Shown here one piece after another: positions 43,075 to 52,086 of a stretch of DNA of 64,000 nt (the stretch's first letter is position 1; every line of letters starts with the position of its first letter). The stretch lies in contig NZ_SLVV01000001.1 of the NCBI RefSeq assembly GCF_004340465.1, forward strand, positions 124,001 to 188,000. Direction: 5' to 3'. The notes below the pieces were generated by a model. That model made no database searches. It was not told the origin of the DNA and saw nothing but the letters and a program-made list of their open reading frames with translations. A program made the position numbers and the translations under genes. The DNA comes from Mesobacillus foraminis (lineage in GTDB: Bacteria; Bacillota; Bacilli; Bacillales; Cytobacillaceae).

Positions 43075-44316
43075 ATGTCAAAAAAAATTTGTATGCTGGT
43101 AGCAGACCATCCGTTCATGGATTCGCGCATTTATAAAAAAGAGGCGAAAAGCCTGCAGAAGATGGGCTATAAAGTAACTCTGATTGTGCCCAGGAAGAAA
43201 GGGTATTTATTTGACATAGATGGCAAGCCCTTCACCAGCCAGTTTTTAAACAAAACCTTTAAACATGAAGGCATAAAAATTGTGACCTATAATTGGGAAG
43301 ACAGCAGAACCCCGTTAAGCAAGGTAACAGGAAGTGTTAAAGCCTGGGAAAAAGAAGGCTTTGATAACCCGCTGACACAGCTTGCAATCCAGGAAGATGC
43401 GGATATTTATCATGTTCACGAGTATCTCTCTCTTTTCGCCGGAATTGGCGTCAAGCGCATGATGAAAAAGGTAAAGGGCAAAGATGTAAAGCTAGTTTAC
43501 GATAGCCACGAGCTGACACCCGACCCAATAGACACAAGGTACTCAGAGACAGCAAGAAAAAACCTTCTTGAGAAACTTTTTATCATGCTTAAGGAAGTGG
43601 ACTGTATTATTACAATATCCGATTCCATCAAATCCTGGTATTTAACCCAAGATCCAGGGCTCTTGGTCGAGGTTATCTATAATTCTCCTCCACTCACGTC
43701 CGATTACAGCTCAAAGGAGTATAACACTGATTCCCTCATTGCCTGTTACGAAGGGAATATTGACAATAAACGAGGCAGCCAGGAAAAAATCTTTGAAATT
43801 TCCGAAATCTGCTCCAAACAAATTGGTTTTCAGTTCAAGGTGATCGGCGGAATCCGTTTTGGAGAATCGATTGAAATACCGGACCATCTAAGCAGCGTCA
43901 TTACCATGACCGGCTGGGTAGATTACTATTCGATTTCAAAGCATATGGCCGATGTCGATATTGGGTGGATCGATTATGCTGATATAGGTCAGTCTTTAAA
44001 TCGCACGTATGCATTACCAAATAAGTTTTTTAGCTTCTTAAATAATGGCGTACCTGTTGTAGTTAACAAATGCCATGAAATGGAAAGCTTTATCAGAAAC
44101 CATCAATGCGGGCTGGTTGTAGATCATCCTGAAGCGACTGCCCAGGATTATGCCGAGGCTTTTCTGTATCTGCATAAAAATAAAGAGAAGCTTAAAGAAA
44201 TGAGCAGAAACGCCCGAAAAGCCATGGAGGAGACCTATTCATGGGAAAAGATGGAGAAAAGATTGTATCGCCTGTACGATGGACTGATGAAGAATGATCT
44301 GGAATATTTGAAATAG
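43075..44316 (+). CDS. Glycosyltransferase, GT4-like (paralogue 1)
   Basis: 413 residues, GT-B fold. The N-terminal domain starts KKICMLVADHPFMDSRIYKKEAKSL. The C-terminal domain has KFFSFLNNGVPVVVNKCHEMESFI and a late SWEKMEKRLYRLYDGL. It is about half identical to the protein at 46487, with the same landmarks (ADIYHVHEYLSL, VYDSHELTPDP). Sugar donor unknown. GAGGTGG lies 7 bases before the ATG. Confidence 0.85.
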   Translation: MSKKICMLVADHPFMDSRIYKKEAKSLQKMGYKVTLIVPRKKGYLFDIDGKPFTSQFLNKTFKHEGIKIVTYNWEDSRTPLSKVTGSVKAWEKEGFDNPLTQLAIQEDADIYHVHEYLSLFAGIGVKRMMKKVKGKDVKLVYDSHELTPDPIDTRYSETARKNLLEKLFIMLKEVDCIITISDSIKSWYLTQDPGLLVEVIYNSPPLTSDYSSKEYNTDSLIACYEGNIDNKRGSQEKIFEISEICSKQIGFQFKVIGGIRFGESIEIPDHLSSVITMTGWVDYYSISKHMADVDIGWIDYADIGQSLNRTYALPNKFFSFLNNGVPVVVNKCHEMESFIRNHQCGLVVDHPEATAQDYAEAFLYLHKNKEKLKEMSRNARKAMEETYSWEKMEKRLYRLYDGLMKNDLEYLK

Positions 44317-44356
44317 CCTCCTATTGATCTGCTCCTTGAAGGAAGATGATATTACA

Positions 44357-45328
44357 CTATTTTTGCTGGTTTTCAACCCATTTAATCGTTGCTTTTATTC
44401 CCTCATCGAATTCTGTTTTTTTATATTGCCCGACTAACCCTCTGAGTTTCTTGTCGGACCCTCTATGGCTGATTACATCAGCCTTTCTGCTTGCCTTTTT
44501 CAAAATTGTTCCCTTATATCCCATCAGTTTGGCTATCGTCTCGATGATGGTCTCAATCGACAATTGCTGATCAGTCGTAATATTTATACATTCACCAGCA
44601 GGAACCAGAGGAAAAATCTCGGTAACTAGTCCAACGGTATCTTTTACGTAAATCATGTCTCGTTTTTGTTTCCCGGACCCGTGGATTTCCGGCGCCTCCC
44701 CGCTAAGGATTTTTTTTATTGTAACGGGAATGACACCAGCTAATGGCCCTTCAAAATTCTGTCTAGGACCATAGTTATTAAACGGCCTTACAATAAAAGC
44801 ATCCAAGTCGAACATTTTCACATAGGATTGAAGCATTAAATCAGCTGAGGCTTTTCCTGCAGCGTATGTGGTTGTAGGTACAAGAGGATGTTCTTCGTCC
44901 ATTGGTTCATAAACTGCTGAACCATATGCTTCGGACGACGAAAAGTGGCATAGCGTCTGAAAAGCTCGCTTACGCTGAAGCTCTAACAGATTTTTTAAAA
45001 CTAATACATTCGTTATAAAAGCATTTGAAGGATTAATAAAAGAGTAATTTAAAGCTTTGGTTGCACAGTTGAAAACGATGTTAATGTTATAGGTGTCAAT
45101 GATATACTCAACAGCTTCAAAATTTTCGGCATCGTCAACATGAAAAACGGCGCCCTTTAACATAGCATCATTTAGATTGTCTTTATTCCCGATAAACAGA
45201 TTATCAAGGATAACAACCTTGCCGGCACCCTGTTCAATTAATCTGTCTGCCAGATGGCTGCCGATAAATCCCGCTCCTCCAACGATCAATATATTGCTAT
45301 TGCGAATTTCAGGTCGCATCAAAATCAC
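44357..45328 (-). CDS. NAD-dependent epimerase/dehydratase (extended SDR)
   Basis: 323 residues. NAD loop GGAGFIGSHLADRLI, active-site YAAGKASADL (YxxxK), and NNYGPRQN with a RDMIYVKDTV segment for sugar-nucleotide enzymes such as UDP-glucose 4-epimerase or 4,6-dehydratase. Substrate not told. GTG start with AAAGGA 5 bases upstream. It follows a short-chain dehydrogenase gene by 21 bases, in one operon. Confidence 0.85.
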   Translation of the reverse strand: MILMRPEIRNSNILIVGGAGFIGSHLADRLIEQGAGKVVILDNLFIGNKDNLNDAMLKGAVFHVDDAENFEAVEYIIDTYNINIVFNCATKALNYSFINPSNAFITNVLVLKNLLELQRKRAFQTLCHFSSSEAYGSAVYEPMDEEHPLVPTTTYAAGKASADLMLQSYVKMFDLDAFIVRPFNNYGPRQNFEGPLAGVIPVTIKKILSGEAPEIHGSGKQKRDMIYVKDTVGLVTEIFPLVPAGECINITTDQQLSIETIIETIAKLMGYKGTILKKASRKADVISHRGSDKKLRGLVGQYKKTEFDEGIKATIKWVENQQK

Positions 45329-45349
45329 TCAAATCCTTTCTGTCATAAT

Positions 45350-46105
45350 TCAAAAATTCAAATGGGATTGGCCGCCATCAACATTAATGGTCGAGCCGAC
45401 AATCCACGATGACTTTTCCGAAGCCAGAAAAACAGCCACATTTGCAATCTCTTCCGGACTTCCCAGGCGTCCTGCCGGTATCCTGCTTTTGCTGTAGTTT
45501 TTTATAAAATCAGGGTCCTTTTGCAGCCGTTCCAACCAGATTTTATTTGGATGAAACACAGCCCCAGGCGCAATTCCATTAACACGAATATTGTCTTTTA
45601 TTATTTCTGTGCTGAACGATTTGGTAAAACTGATCAAGGCAGCTTTTGAAGCGTTGTAAGTGGGATGCCCCCCTGCTTCTCTGCCATAAATAGAGGCAAT
45701 ATTAATAATGGAGCCGGCTCCATTTAATTTCATGTAGTAGGCGGCCAGCTGGCTTAAATGGACAGCAGAAATGAAATTTAATTGCATGGCTGCTTCAAAC
45801 TCCTGCAAGGAAGTATTCATTACCGTATCACCATGGCTGGCACCTGCATTGTTAATGAGGATATCAATTCCGTTGTAACGGTTTATGAAGCTTGCTATTA
45901 AATCTTCTCTTTCGGACTCACTGGTAAGGTCAGTTTGAAATATGTCTGCTCCTAATTCTTTTTTGGCTTTTAAAAGTTCGTCCATATTTCGAGCAGCAAT
46001 ACCAACTATTGATTGTTCTTTTATAAAGGCTGAAGCAATCGCTTTGCCTATCCCCCTTGATCCTCCCGTCACCAAAACCCTTTTGCCTCTTAGGTTCAAG
46101 TCCAA
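45350..46105 (-). CDS. Short-chain dehydrogenase/reductase
   Basis: 251 residues of the classical SDR family: TGGSRGIGKAIASA, NNAGASHGD, Ser in NIASIYGREAG, YNASKAAL (YxxxK) and NVDGGQSHLNF at the end. Its place with the sugar epimerase suggests a keto-sugar or polyol reductase. First gene of a two-gene operon. Confidence 0.85.
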   Translation of the reverse strand: MDLNLRGKRVLVTGGSRGIGKAIASAFIKEQSIVGIAARNMDELLKAKKELGADIFQTDLTSESEREDLIASFINRYNGIDILINNAGASHGDTVMNTSLQEFEAAMQLNFISAVHLSQLAAYYMKLNGAGSIINIASIYGREAGGHPTYNASKAALISFTKSFSTEIIKDNIRVNGIAPGAVFHPNKIWLERLQKDPDFIKNYSKSRIPAGRLGSPEEIANVAVFLASEKSSWIVGSTINVDGGQSHLNF

Positions 46106-46486
46106 ATACCATCCCTCCCTCAGTTTTAGTTTCCCATCGTTATAACCATATGAGCAGCATTCAGACGTTGCTACATATTAGAAGAGAAATAACAAAAAAG
46201 CGGAGGGAATATATGTAAAATACCGAAGTTGTTAACCTCTTTATTTGAATTACTTTCAAGGAACAGATTTTTCTATCCCCTCATAAAGTAGTAGGAATGA
46301 ACAACATCAGGATTGAATCTATGATGCCCGATGCAGCCTAATTGGAGCGAAATGAATTGGACACAAAGGATGCATATAATATGCGGTCCCTCTCCCCTGG
46401 CAGGAAAATTTCCAAATAAGAAGCCAAAAGGCTTTTACATGAAGGGTAAGTCACTAGGACATGGAGAAAGGTTTCGAGGAGGGAAA
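46106..46486. other. Divergent intergenic region
   Basis: 380 bases between the SDR operon and the second GT4-like gene. The frame of the transferase is open upstream of its chosen start, to about 46331, but has no ribosome site there. No clear promoter. Confidence 0.4.
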
Positions 46487-47710
46487 ATGAAAAAGAAAGT
46501 ATGTTTTTTAGTTGCTGAGCACCCTTTTTTAGATGCAAGGATCTTTAAAAAGGAAGCCAAAACACTTTTAAACAACGGATATGAAGTAACGATGATTGTG
46601 CCCAGGATTAATGGAAATTTATTCGATATCGATGGGACACCATTTACCAATGAGTTTCCGTCAAAGACCTTCATCCATGAAGGAGTTAACATTATTACCT
46701 ATGACAGGGTTTATTTGGAGGATAAGATTAAGTATCTTTACTATAATATTCAATCATATTGCCCTGACCGTTTTTCAGATTCTTTGACCCAGCTCGGCAT
46801 TGCCCTTGAAGCAGACATCTACCATGCACATGAATATTTTTCCCTGTATTCAGGGTTCGGCATTAAACGGGCCCTGAGATCAAAAGGAAAAAAGGCAAAG
46901 TTAATTTATGACAGTCATGAATTAGTCCCTGACCCTTTGGAGCATAACAGCACAAAATCAAGGAACTACATGGAAAAAATGCTTCACTTAATGCTTAAGG
47001 AAGTAGATTTTATCATTACTGTTTCAGACTCGATAAAGTCATGGTATCTTACCCTCAATCCTTCTGTCCCTGTAGAAGTTATTTATAACTCCCCTCCCCT
47101 ATCCAATGATATCCTCCTAAATGACGTTTATAAAAACCAATTCTTGGCTGTACATGAAGGGTTTATTGGCGGGACAAGGGGCAATTGGGATAAACTGCTG
47201 AAAATCACTGAAATTTGCAGCAAGACAATGGACTTTAAATTTAAAGTTATTGGAGGAAAAAGAATAACGGATCAAAACCAGTTAACCCTCCCTGACCATC
47301 TATCAAAACGGATTGAAATAATCGGCTGGATGGATTATAGCTCTATCTCCAACGAAATAAAAAATGCGGATGTTGGCTGGATTGATTTAAATGTCACTCG
47401 TTCCCTGAATAACAAATATGCAATGCCCAATAAGTTTTTCAGTTATTTGAACAACGGAGTGCCTGTTTTAGTTAATAAATGTACAGATATGGAACAATTT
47501 ATTAACACTCATCAATGCGGTCATGTCATTGATAAGCTGGAGGCATCTGCGGAGGATTATGCAGAGGCCATCAACTGCCTCTTCCTAAATAGAAACAAAC
47601 TGAAGGAAATGAGCATTAACGCCAGAAGAATAATGAAGGAAAACTACAGCTGGGACCACATGCAAAAGCGCCTCTGTTCTGTCTATGAGAATCTGAAGGC
47701 TGAAGAGTAA
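46487..47710 (+). CDS. Glycosyltransferase, GT4-like (paralogue 2)
   Basis: 407 residues. It starts MKKKVCFLVAEHPFLDARIF, with GGAGGG 4-5 bases before the ATG. Same layout as the 413-residue enzyme at 43075: ADIYHAHEYFSLY, YDSHELVPDPLE, KFFSYLNNGVPVLVNKC. The pair is a clear duplication around the two SDR genes. Sugar specificity unknown. It is followed by another transferase gene 36 bases on. Confidence 0.85.
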   Translation: MKKKVCFLVAEHPFLDARIFKKEAKTLLNNGYEVTMIVPRINGNLFDIDGTPFTNEFPSKTFIHEGVNIITYDRVYLEDKIKYLYYNIQSYCPDRFSDSLTQLGIALEADIYHAHEYFSLYSGFGIKRALRSKGKKAKLIYDSHELVPDPLEHNSTKSRNYMEKMLHLMLKEVDFIITVSDSIKSWYLTLNPSVPVEVIYNSPPLSNDILLNDVYKNQFLAVHEGFIGGTRGNWDKLLKITEICSKTMDFKFKVIGGKRITDQNQLTLPDHLSKRIEIIGWMDYSSISNEIKNADVGWIDLNVTRSLNNKYAMPNKFFSYLNNGVPVLVNKCTDMEQFINTHQCGHVIDKLEASAEDYAEAINCLFLNRNKLKEMSINARRIMKENYSWDHMQKRLCSVYENLKAEE

Positions 47711-47746
47711 GTTCCCTTTATTAAAATAAGAAAGGACTGCAGGAAA

Positions 47747-48748
47747 TTGAATGTATTGCATATTCCTTATGGATCACCAATGATTGATTTGTGCAATGCC
47801 CTCCGCTTAGAGGGGATCCATGCAACCTCTTGTCATTTTTACAGTAACAGGTATAATTTCAAGCCTGACCTGAACCTTCATTTAGATTCATTTGCCAGCA
47901 ATCTGCGTGAAGAGAAGATAAAGGAATTTATCAATCAAGCATTGGATAAGTATGATATCTTTCACTTTCATTTTGGGGCAACTTTCTTGCCTGATAAAAG
48001 CGACCTCGAAATTCTAAAAAGGGCCGGAAAGAAAATGGTTGTACATCATCATGGATCGGATGTCCGCATGCTTTCCAAGGCGGCACAGCTCAACCCTTAT
48101 GTCCGTGTAAAACCAGGATGGCCTGAAGAAAAAATCTTAACGGACCTTTCCGTTTTGTCCAGCTATATTGATCATGCTTTTGTTCAGGATTTTGAGCTGG
48201 AAGGCTATATTAAAGACTTTTATAAAGAAGTTCATGTTGTACCTCACGCAATTAACCCCGATCAATTTCAGCCCAGCTATCCCGAAGCAAAAAGTTCTCC
48301 TCTAATCGTACATGCACCTACCCTGCGTGACTTAAAAGGAACGGAATTCATCCTGGATGCTGTTAAGGAATTAGAACAATCTGGCCTTTCATTTGATTTC
48401 AAACTAATAGAAGGCCTGACGTATCAGGAAACACAAAACCTGTTATCCAAAGCGGACATCGTGATTGATCAGCTTAGAATTGGGGCAAGCGGTTATATAA
48501 GTACAGAGGCAATGGCATATGGAAAACCGGTCATTTGTTACATTCGCCCTGATTTGGTTGACAAATACCCTTCAGGATTCCCTATTGTCAATGCCAATCC
48601 AGATACAATAACGGCAGTTCTAAGAAACCTTATAAGCCAGCCTGACAGTTGGAAGGAACTCGGCAAACATGGCCGCTCTTATGTTGAACGCAATCATAGT
48701 ACGGCTAAAGTAGGAGCGTCCTATATCGAAGTGTATAAAAAGTTGTAA
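47747..48748 (+). CDS. Glycosyltransferase (GT4-like)
   Basis: 333 residues. An N-terminal domain (LHIPYGSPMIDLCNALRLEG) with HFHFGATF and VVHHHGSDVRML, then a C-terminal domain: VPHAINPDQF, APTLRDLKGTEFILDAV, GASGYISTEAMAYGKPVIC. A distant member of the family from the paralogue pair. TTG start, CAGGA nearby as a weak ribosome site. Confidence 0.8.
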   Translation: MNVLHIPYGSPMIDLCNALRLEGIHATSCHFYSNRYNFKPDLNLHLDSFASNLREEKIKEFINQALDKYDIFHFHFGATFLPDKSDLEILKRAGKKMVVHHHGSDVRMLSKAAQLNPYVRVKPGWPEEKILTDLSVLSSYIDHAFVQDFELEGYIKDFYKEVHVVPHAINPDQFQPSYPEAKSSPLIVHAPTLRDLKGTEFILDAVKELEQSGLSFDFKLIEGLTYQETQNLLSKADIVIDQLRIGASGYISTEAMAYGKPVICYIRPDLVDKYPSGFPIVNANPDTITAVLRNLISQPDSWKELGKHGRSYVERNHSTAKVGASYIEVYKKL

Positions 48749-48869
48749 AGAACTTTAATCGAGGCACTCCCTAAAAAAAATAAAAGGGATATATTCGTCC
48801 AAGCAACCTCAATAAACCAACATATTTTAACAAGAGTATTAAAAGGTTAAAAGAAAAGAGGTTTTGCTA

Positions 48870-50168
48870 ATGACAAATATGAATCAGCCATTGGAGAATG
48901 TAGCAGTGGTTGGTCTTGGGAAGATCGGACTGCCTTTAGCCGCCACTTTTGCAAATAATGGCTATAACGTTTTCGGTGCAGATGTCAATGAAAAGGTAGT
49001 CTCTTCTGTCAATCAAGGGAAGTCACATGTCAAAAATGAGCCTGGTTTGGAGGAATTAGTAGAGAGTGCATACAGGATACGCACCTTAACTGCGACCCAG
49101 AACACAGCAGAAGCAGTCAGGAAATCCAACATTGTTATCGTCATTGTTCCCGTTCTCGTCGATGACCAGAATCACGTGGATTACACCTATATTGATTCCG
49201 CTGTTGAGAGCATTGCAAAAGGGATCACAAAAGGAACCCTGGTTGTTTTTGAAACCACTATTCCTACTGGGGACACAAGAAACCGCTTTGGGAAGCGGAT
49301 TGAAGAAGTCTCAGGATTATCAATGGGGGAAGACTTTTATCTTGCATACAGCCCGGAAAGGGTTTATTCCAACCGGATTATTGAAGATTTGAAAAAATAT
49401 CCAAAGGTTGTGGGCGGTTTAGATAAAAAAAGCCTTGAACTTGCTTCTTCATTTTACAGAAAAGCTTTGAAATGTGAGTTAATCGAGGTCAGTTCTCTTG
49501 AAACAGCTGAATTTTCCAAGGTTGCGGAATGTGTTTACCGGGATGTAAATATCGCATTGGCCAACGAATTGGCCAAGTTCGCCGACCAAAAAGGTGTCAA
49601 AATGTCTGAAGTAATTCAAGCGAGCAATAGCCAGCCCTATTCAAACATTCACTATCCCGGAATTGGAGTTGGAGGACATTGCATTCCGATCTACCCATAT
49701 TTTTTCATTAACCGGGGGTTAACAAACGGTGTGACGGAGCTGTCAAGAACCATCAATGACACGATGTCTGATTATGCTATTGCCAAGATTGAAAAAGAAA
49801 TGGGCTCTCTTCAAGGGAAAAATGTTCTTATTTTAGGCTTGGCATTCAGGGAAAATGTGAAAGAAACAACAAAGTCTTCCACACTTCTATTGATAAAGCA
49901 GCTTAAAGAAAAACAAACAAAGATTTACGTAAATGATCCATTATATACAGACAGCGAAATTGCAGGCTTCGGTGTTACTCCTCTTTCCTTGGAGGATGAA
50001 ACGGCCGCTGAGATGGATGTTGTCATCCTTCAAGCGTTTCATAAGCAATACGAAACACTTGCTTTTAGTAAATTTGCTAGCTGCAAGGTCCTCCTCGATG
50101 GCCGTAATGCTTTAAATTCAGCTGATATCAGCCAGGCAGGAATTAAATATATTGGTATTGGAAATTAA
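48870..50168 (+). CDS. UDP-N-acetyl-sugar 6-dehydrogenase (WbpA/WecC type)
   Basis: 432 residues. Rossmann loop GLGKIGLPLAATFANNG, TTIPTGDTR, AYSPERVYS, and catalytic Cys in GVGGHCIPIYPYFF. It oxidises C6 of a UDP-N-acetylhexosamine to the acid in two NAD-dependent steps. With a WbpB-like and WbpE-like partner it is probably UDP-GlcNAc 6-dehydrogenase. ATG at 48870, AAGAGG 8 bases upstream. 34 bases before the aminotransferase gene. Confidence 0.88.
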   Translation: MTNMNQPLENVAVVGLGKIGLPLAATFANNGYNVFGADVNEKVVSSVNQGKSHVKNEPGLEELVESAYRIRTLTATQNTAEAVRKSNIVIVIVPVLVDDQNHVDYTYIDSAVESIAKGITKGTLVVFETTIPTGDTRNRFGKRIEEVSGLSMGEDFYLAYSPERVYSNRIIEDLKKYPKVVGGLDKKSLELASSFYRKALKCELIEVSSLETAEFSKVAECVYRDVNIALANELAKFADQKGVKMSEVIQASNSQPYSNIHYPGIGVGGHCIPIYPYFFINRGLTNGVTELSRTINDTMSDYAIAKIEKEMGSLQGKNVLILGLAFRENVKETTKSSTLLLIKQLKEKQTKIYVNDPLYTDSEIAGFGVTPLSLEDETAAEMDVVILQAFHKQYETLAFSKFASCKVLLDGRNALNSADISQAGIKYIGIGN

Positions 50169-50202
50169 ATGACAAACCTCAGAAAGGATGAATAATAGTG
50201 CT

Positions 50203-51306
50203 ATGATTCCGATGGTAGATTTAAAAGAAGAGCTGGAATTTTTAAGAGAACCTATCTTAAAGGCAATCACAGAGGTATTGGACAGCGGTGAATATATTTT
50301 AGGGCCAAAAGGAAGACTTCTTGAAAAACAAGTAGCTGAATATGTAGGGGCTTCCTATGGAATTGGGGTTGCAAACGGAACAGATGCCCTGTACCTTGCC
50401 CTTAAAGCACTGAACATAGGACCCGGTGATGAGGTCATTACTACACCTTTCACTTTTTTTGCTACAGCAGAGGCCATAGCTGAAGCAGGTGCGACCCCCG
50501 TCTTTGCCGATATTGAAGGAGACACGTACAATATAAATCCGCTGGAAATCAGAAAAAAAATCACGCCTAAAACGAAAGCGATTATTGTTGTTCACTTATA
50601 TGGCCGAGCAGCCAAAATGGATGAAATCATGGAAATAGCCAATCAGTTTAACCTAAAAGTAATCGAAGATGCCTGCCAGGCCATTGGAACGGAATATAAC
50701 GGAAAAAGAGCAGGAGCAATAGGGGATATCGGCTGTTTTTCCTTTTTCCCATCCAAGAATTTAGGGGCATATGGAGACGCAGGGATGATCGTAACAAGTG
50801 ATACGGACCTTTATGAAAAAATCATTGCACTTAGAAACCATGGAAGCCAAGTTCGATATGTACACTCGACCATAGGAGTAAACAGCAGGCTTGACGAATT
50901 TCAGGCTGCCATTCTGCTAATTAAACTAAAATATTTGGATATTTTTCTGCACAAAAGAAAAGAAATAGCAAAGAGATATACGATGGAACTAAGTACTCTT
51001 GCAGATAAAACTCCTCCTGTCCTGGAGACGAGGGAGCACACCTTCCATCAATATTGCATCGAATTGGAGAATCGCGATCAGGCCGCAGCTTACTTGAGTC
51101 AAAACGGAATCGCATCCGCCATCTATTATCCCATTCCGCTTCATCTTCAGGAGGCATTTAAGGATTTAAACTACCAGGAAGGGGATTTTCCCGTGTCAGA
51201 GAAGGCTGCCAAGAGAGTGCTGGCACTTCCTATTTATCCAGCTATGACCTTTGATATACAGAATAAGATTATCTCTGCACTAAAAGACTATTTAAATACA
51301 AATTAA
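50203..51306 (+). CDS. DegT/DnrJ/EryC1 aminotransferase (WbpE type)
   Basis: 367 residues, PLP-dependent. ANGTDALYLALKALNIGPGDEV, TPFTFFATAEAIAEAGATPVFAD, EDACQAIGTEYNGKRAGAIGD, and the PLP Lys in SFFPSKNLGAYGDAGM. It resembles WbpE, which aminates the 3-keto sugar made by WbpB. The ATG at 50203 begins MIPMVDLKEE, aligning with WbpE; the upstream ATG at 50188 touches the ribosome site. Confidence 0.85.
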   Translation: MIPMVDLKEELEFLREPILKAITEVLDSGEYILGPKGRLLEKQVAEYVGASYGIGVANGTDALYLALKALNIGPGDEVITTPFTFFATAEAIAEAGATPVFADIEGDTYNINPLEIRKKITPKTKAIIVVHLYGRAAKMDEIMEIANQFNLKVIEDACQAIGTEYNGKRAGAIGDIGCFSFFPSKNLGAYGDAGMIVTSDTDLYEKIIALRNHGSQVRYVHSTIGVNSRLDEFQAAILLIKLKYLDIFLHKRKEIAKRYTMELSTLADKTPPVLETREHTFHQYCIELENRDQAAAYLSQNGIASAIYYPIPLHLQEAFKDLNYQEGDFPVSEKAAKRVLALPIYPAMTFDIQNKIISALKDYLNTN

Positions 51307-51377
51307 AAAAATAGACTGGTTGTTTGCGGATTTCCTGCCAAAATAAGCCATTCGCCGGGGTATTTTAGAAAACAAGC

Positions 51378-51386
51378 CATATAATA
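51378..51386 (+). promoter_or_regulatory. Sigma-K type -10 box
   Basis: CATATAATA fits CATAnnnTA exactly, 47 bases before the TTG start of the His-rich gene. No good -35 was seen. Confidence 0.5.
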
Positions 51387-51432
51387 CAGCATGGTAGAAA
51401 TACCAAATACTATTCTAGAAAGGATGATTCTT

Positions 51433-51876
51433 TTGTCAATCAATTCAGGATTAGGGAGTCTCATGGGTATCGGTCCTGCGATTACGGGTGGAGTTTTCTC
51501 ACTATTAAATTCTGCTATGGACGATCTACTAGCTATCAATACTCAGCAACATTGTCATAACCATAACCATCACCATAACCATCAGCATAAGCCGCATAAA
51601 CCACACAAACATCCGCGTAGACGTCATAGGAGAAACCCAAGCTCTCCAGCAAATCCACCAACAATTCCGGCTCCAATTATTCCAGCTACAATCAGAGGTC
51701 TCTTATCAGATCTTCTAAATGAGCAAATACAAATCACAACACCATTTACGACACTCACTGGTACTGTCATCTCTGTTGAAATGGATTATGTTGCCATGGT
51801 AGAGCCTGGGGGAGAACTATACTTTGTAAGGCTGGATAAAATCAACACTGTTACCAGGGTTACAAGGGGGGTTTAA
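51433..51876 (+). CDS. His-rich small-barrel protein, spore-linked
   Basis: 147 residues. A hydrophobic N-terminus (GLGSLMGIGPAITGGVFSLL) is followed by a His run (QHCHNHNHHHNHQHKPHKPH), an Arg-rich part, a Pro linker, and a small barrel (EQIQITTPFTTLTGTVISVEMDYVAM then YFVRLDKINTVTRV). The same barrel type is seen in CotO and the mnx-linked proteins. TTG start with AAAGG 9 bases upstream. A sigma-K-like -10 precedes it. Its His run suggests metal binding at the spore surface. Confidence 0.7.
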   Translation: MSINSGLGSLMGIGPAITGGVFSLLNSAMDDLLAINTQQHCHNHNHHHNHQHKPHKPHKHPRRRHRRNPSSPANPPTIPAPIIPATIRGLLSDLLNEQIQITTPFTTLTGTVISVEMDYVAMVEPGGELYFVRLDKINTVTRVTRGV

Positions 51877-51879
51877 TCA

Positions 51880-52083
51880 ATGTTACCATTTTTAGTACAA
51901 GAATTGGCAAGACGTATCGGAGAACGCGTTGAGATTGCCCTGGATGAAACCTACATTGAAGGTGTTCTTTCGGCAGTTTCAGGAGACTTGATCACGGTGG
52001 TTTCAACTTCCGGCTATGCAGCTGGCCCTGTAACCAATATTGCAGTTGATGCTATTAACTATATCAGCTTTCCCCAAGACTAA
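51880..52083 (+). CDS. Small-barrel protein (DUF2642-like)
   Basis: 67 residues forming one small barrel: RIGERVEIALDETYIEGVLSAVSGDLITVV, then INYISFPQD. It is the same fold as the end of the gene before, 3 bases upstream. DUF2642-type proteins are found in spore coats. AAGGGGGG lies 8 bases before the ATG. Confidence 0.7.
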   Translation: MLPFLVQELARRIGERVEIALDETYIEGVLSAVSGDLITVVSTSGYAAGPVTNIAVDAINYISFPQD

Positions 52084-52086
52084 TCG

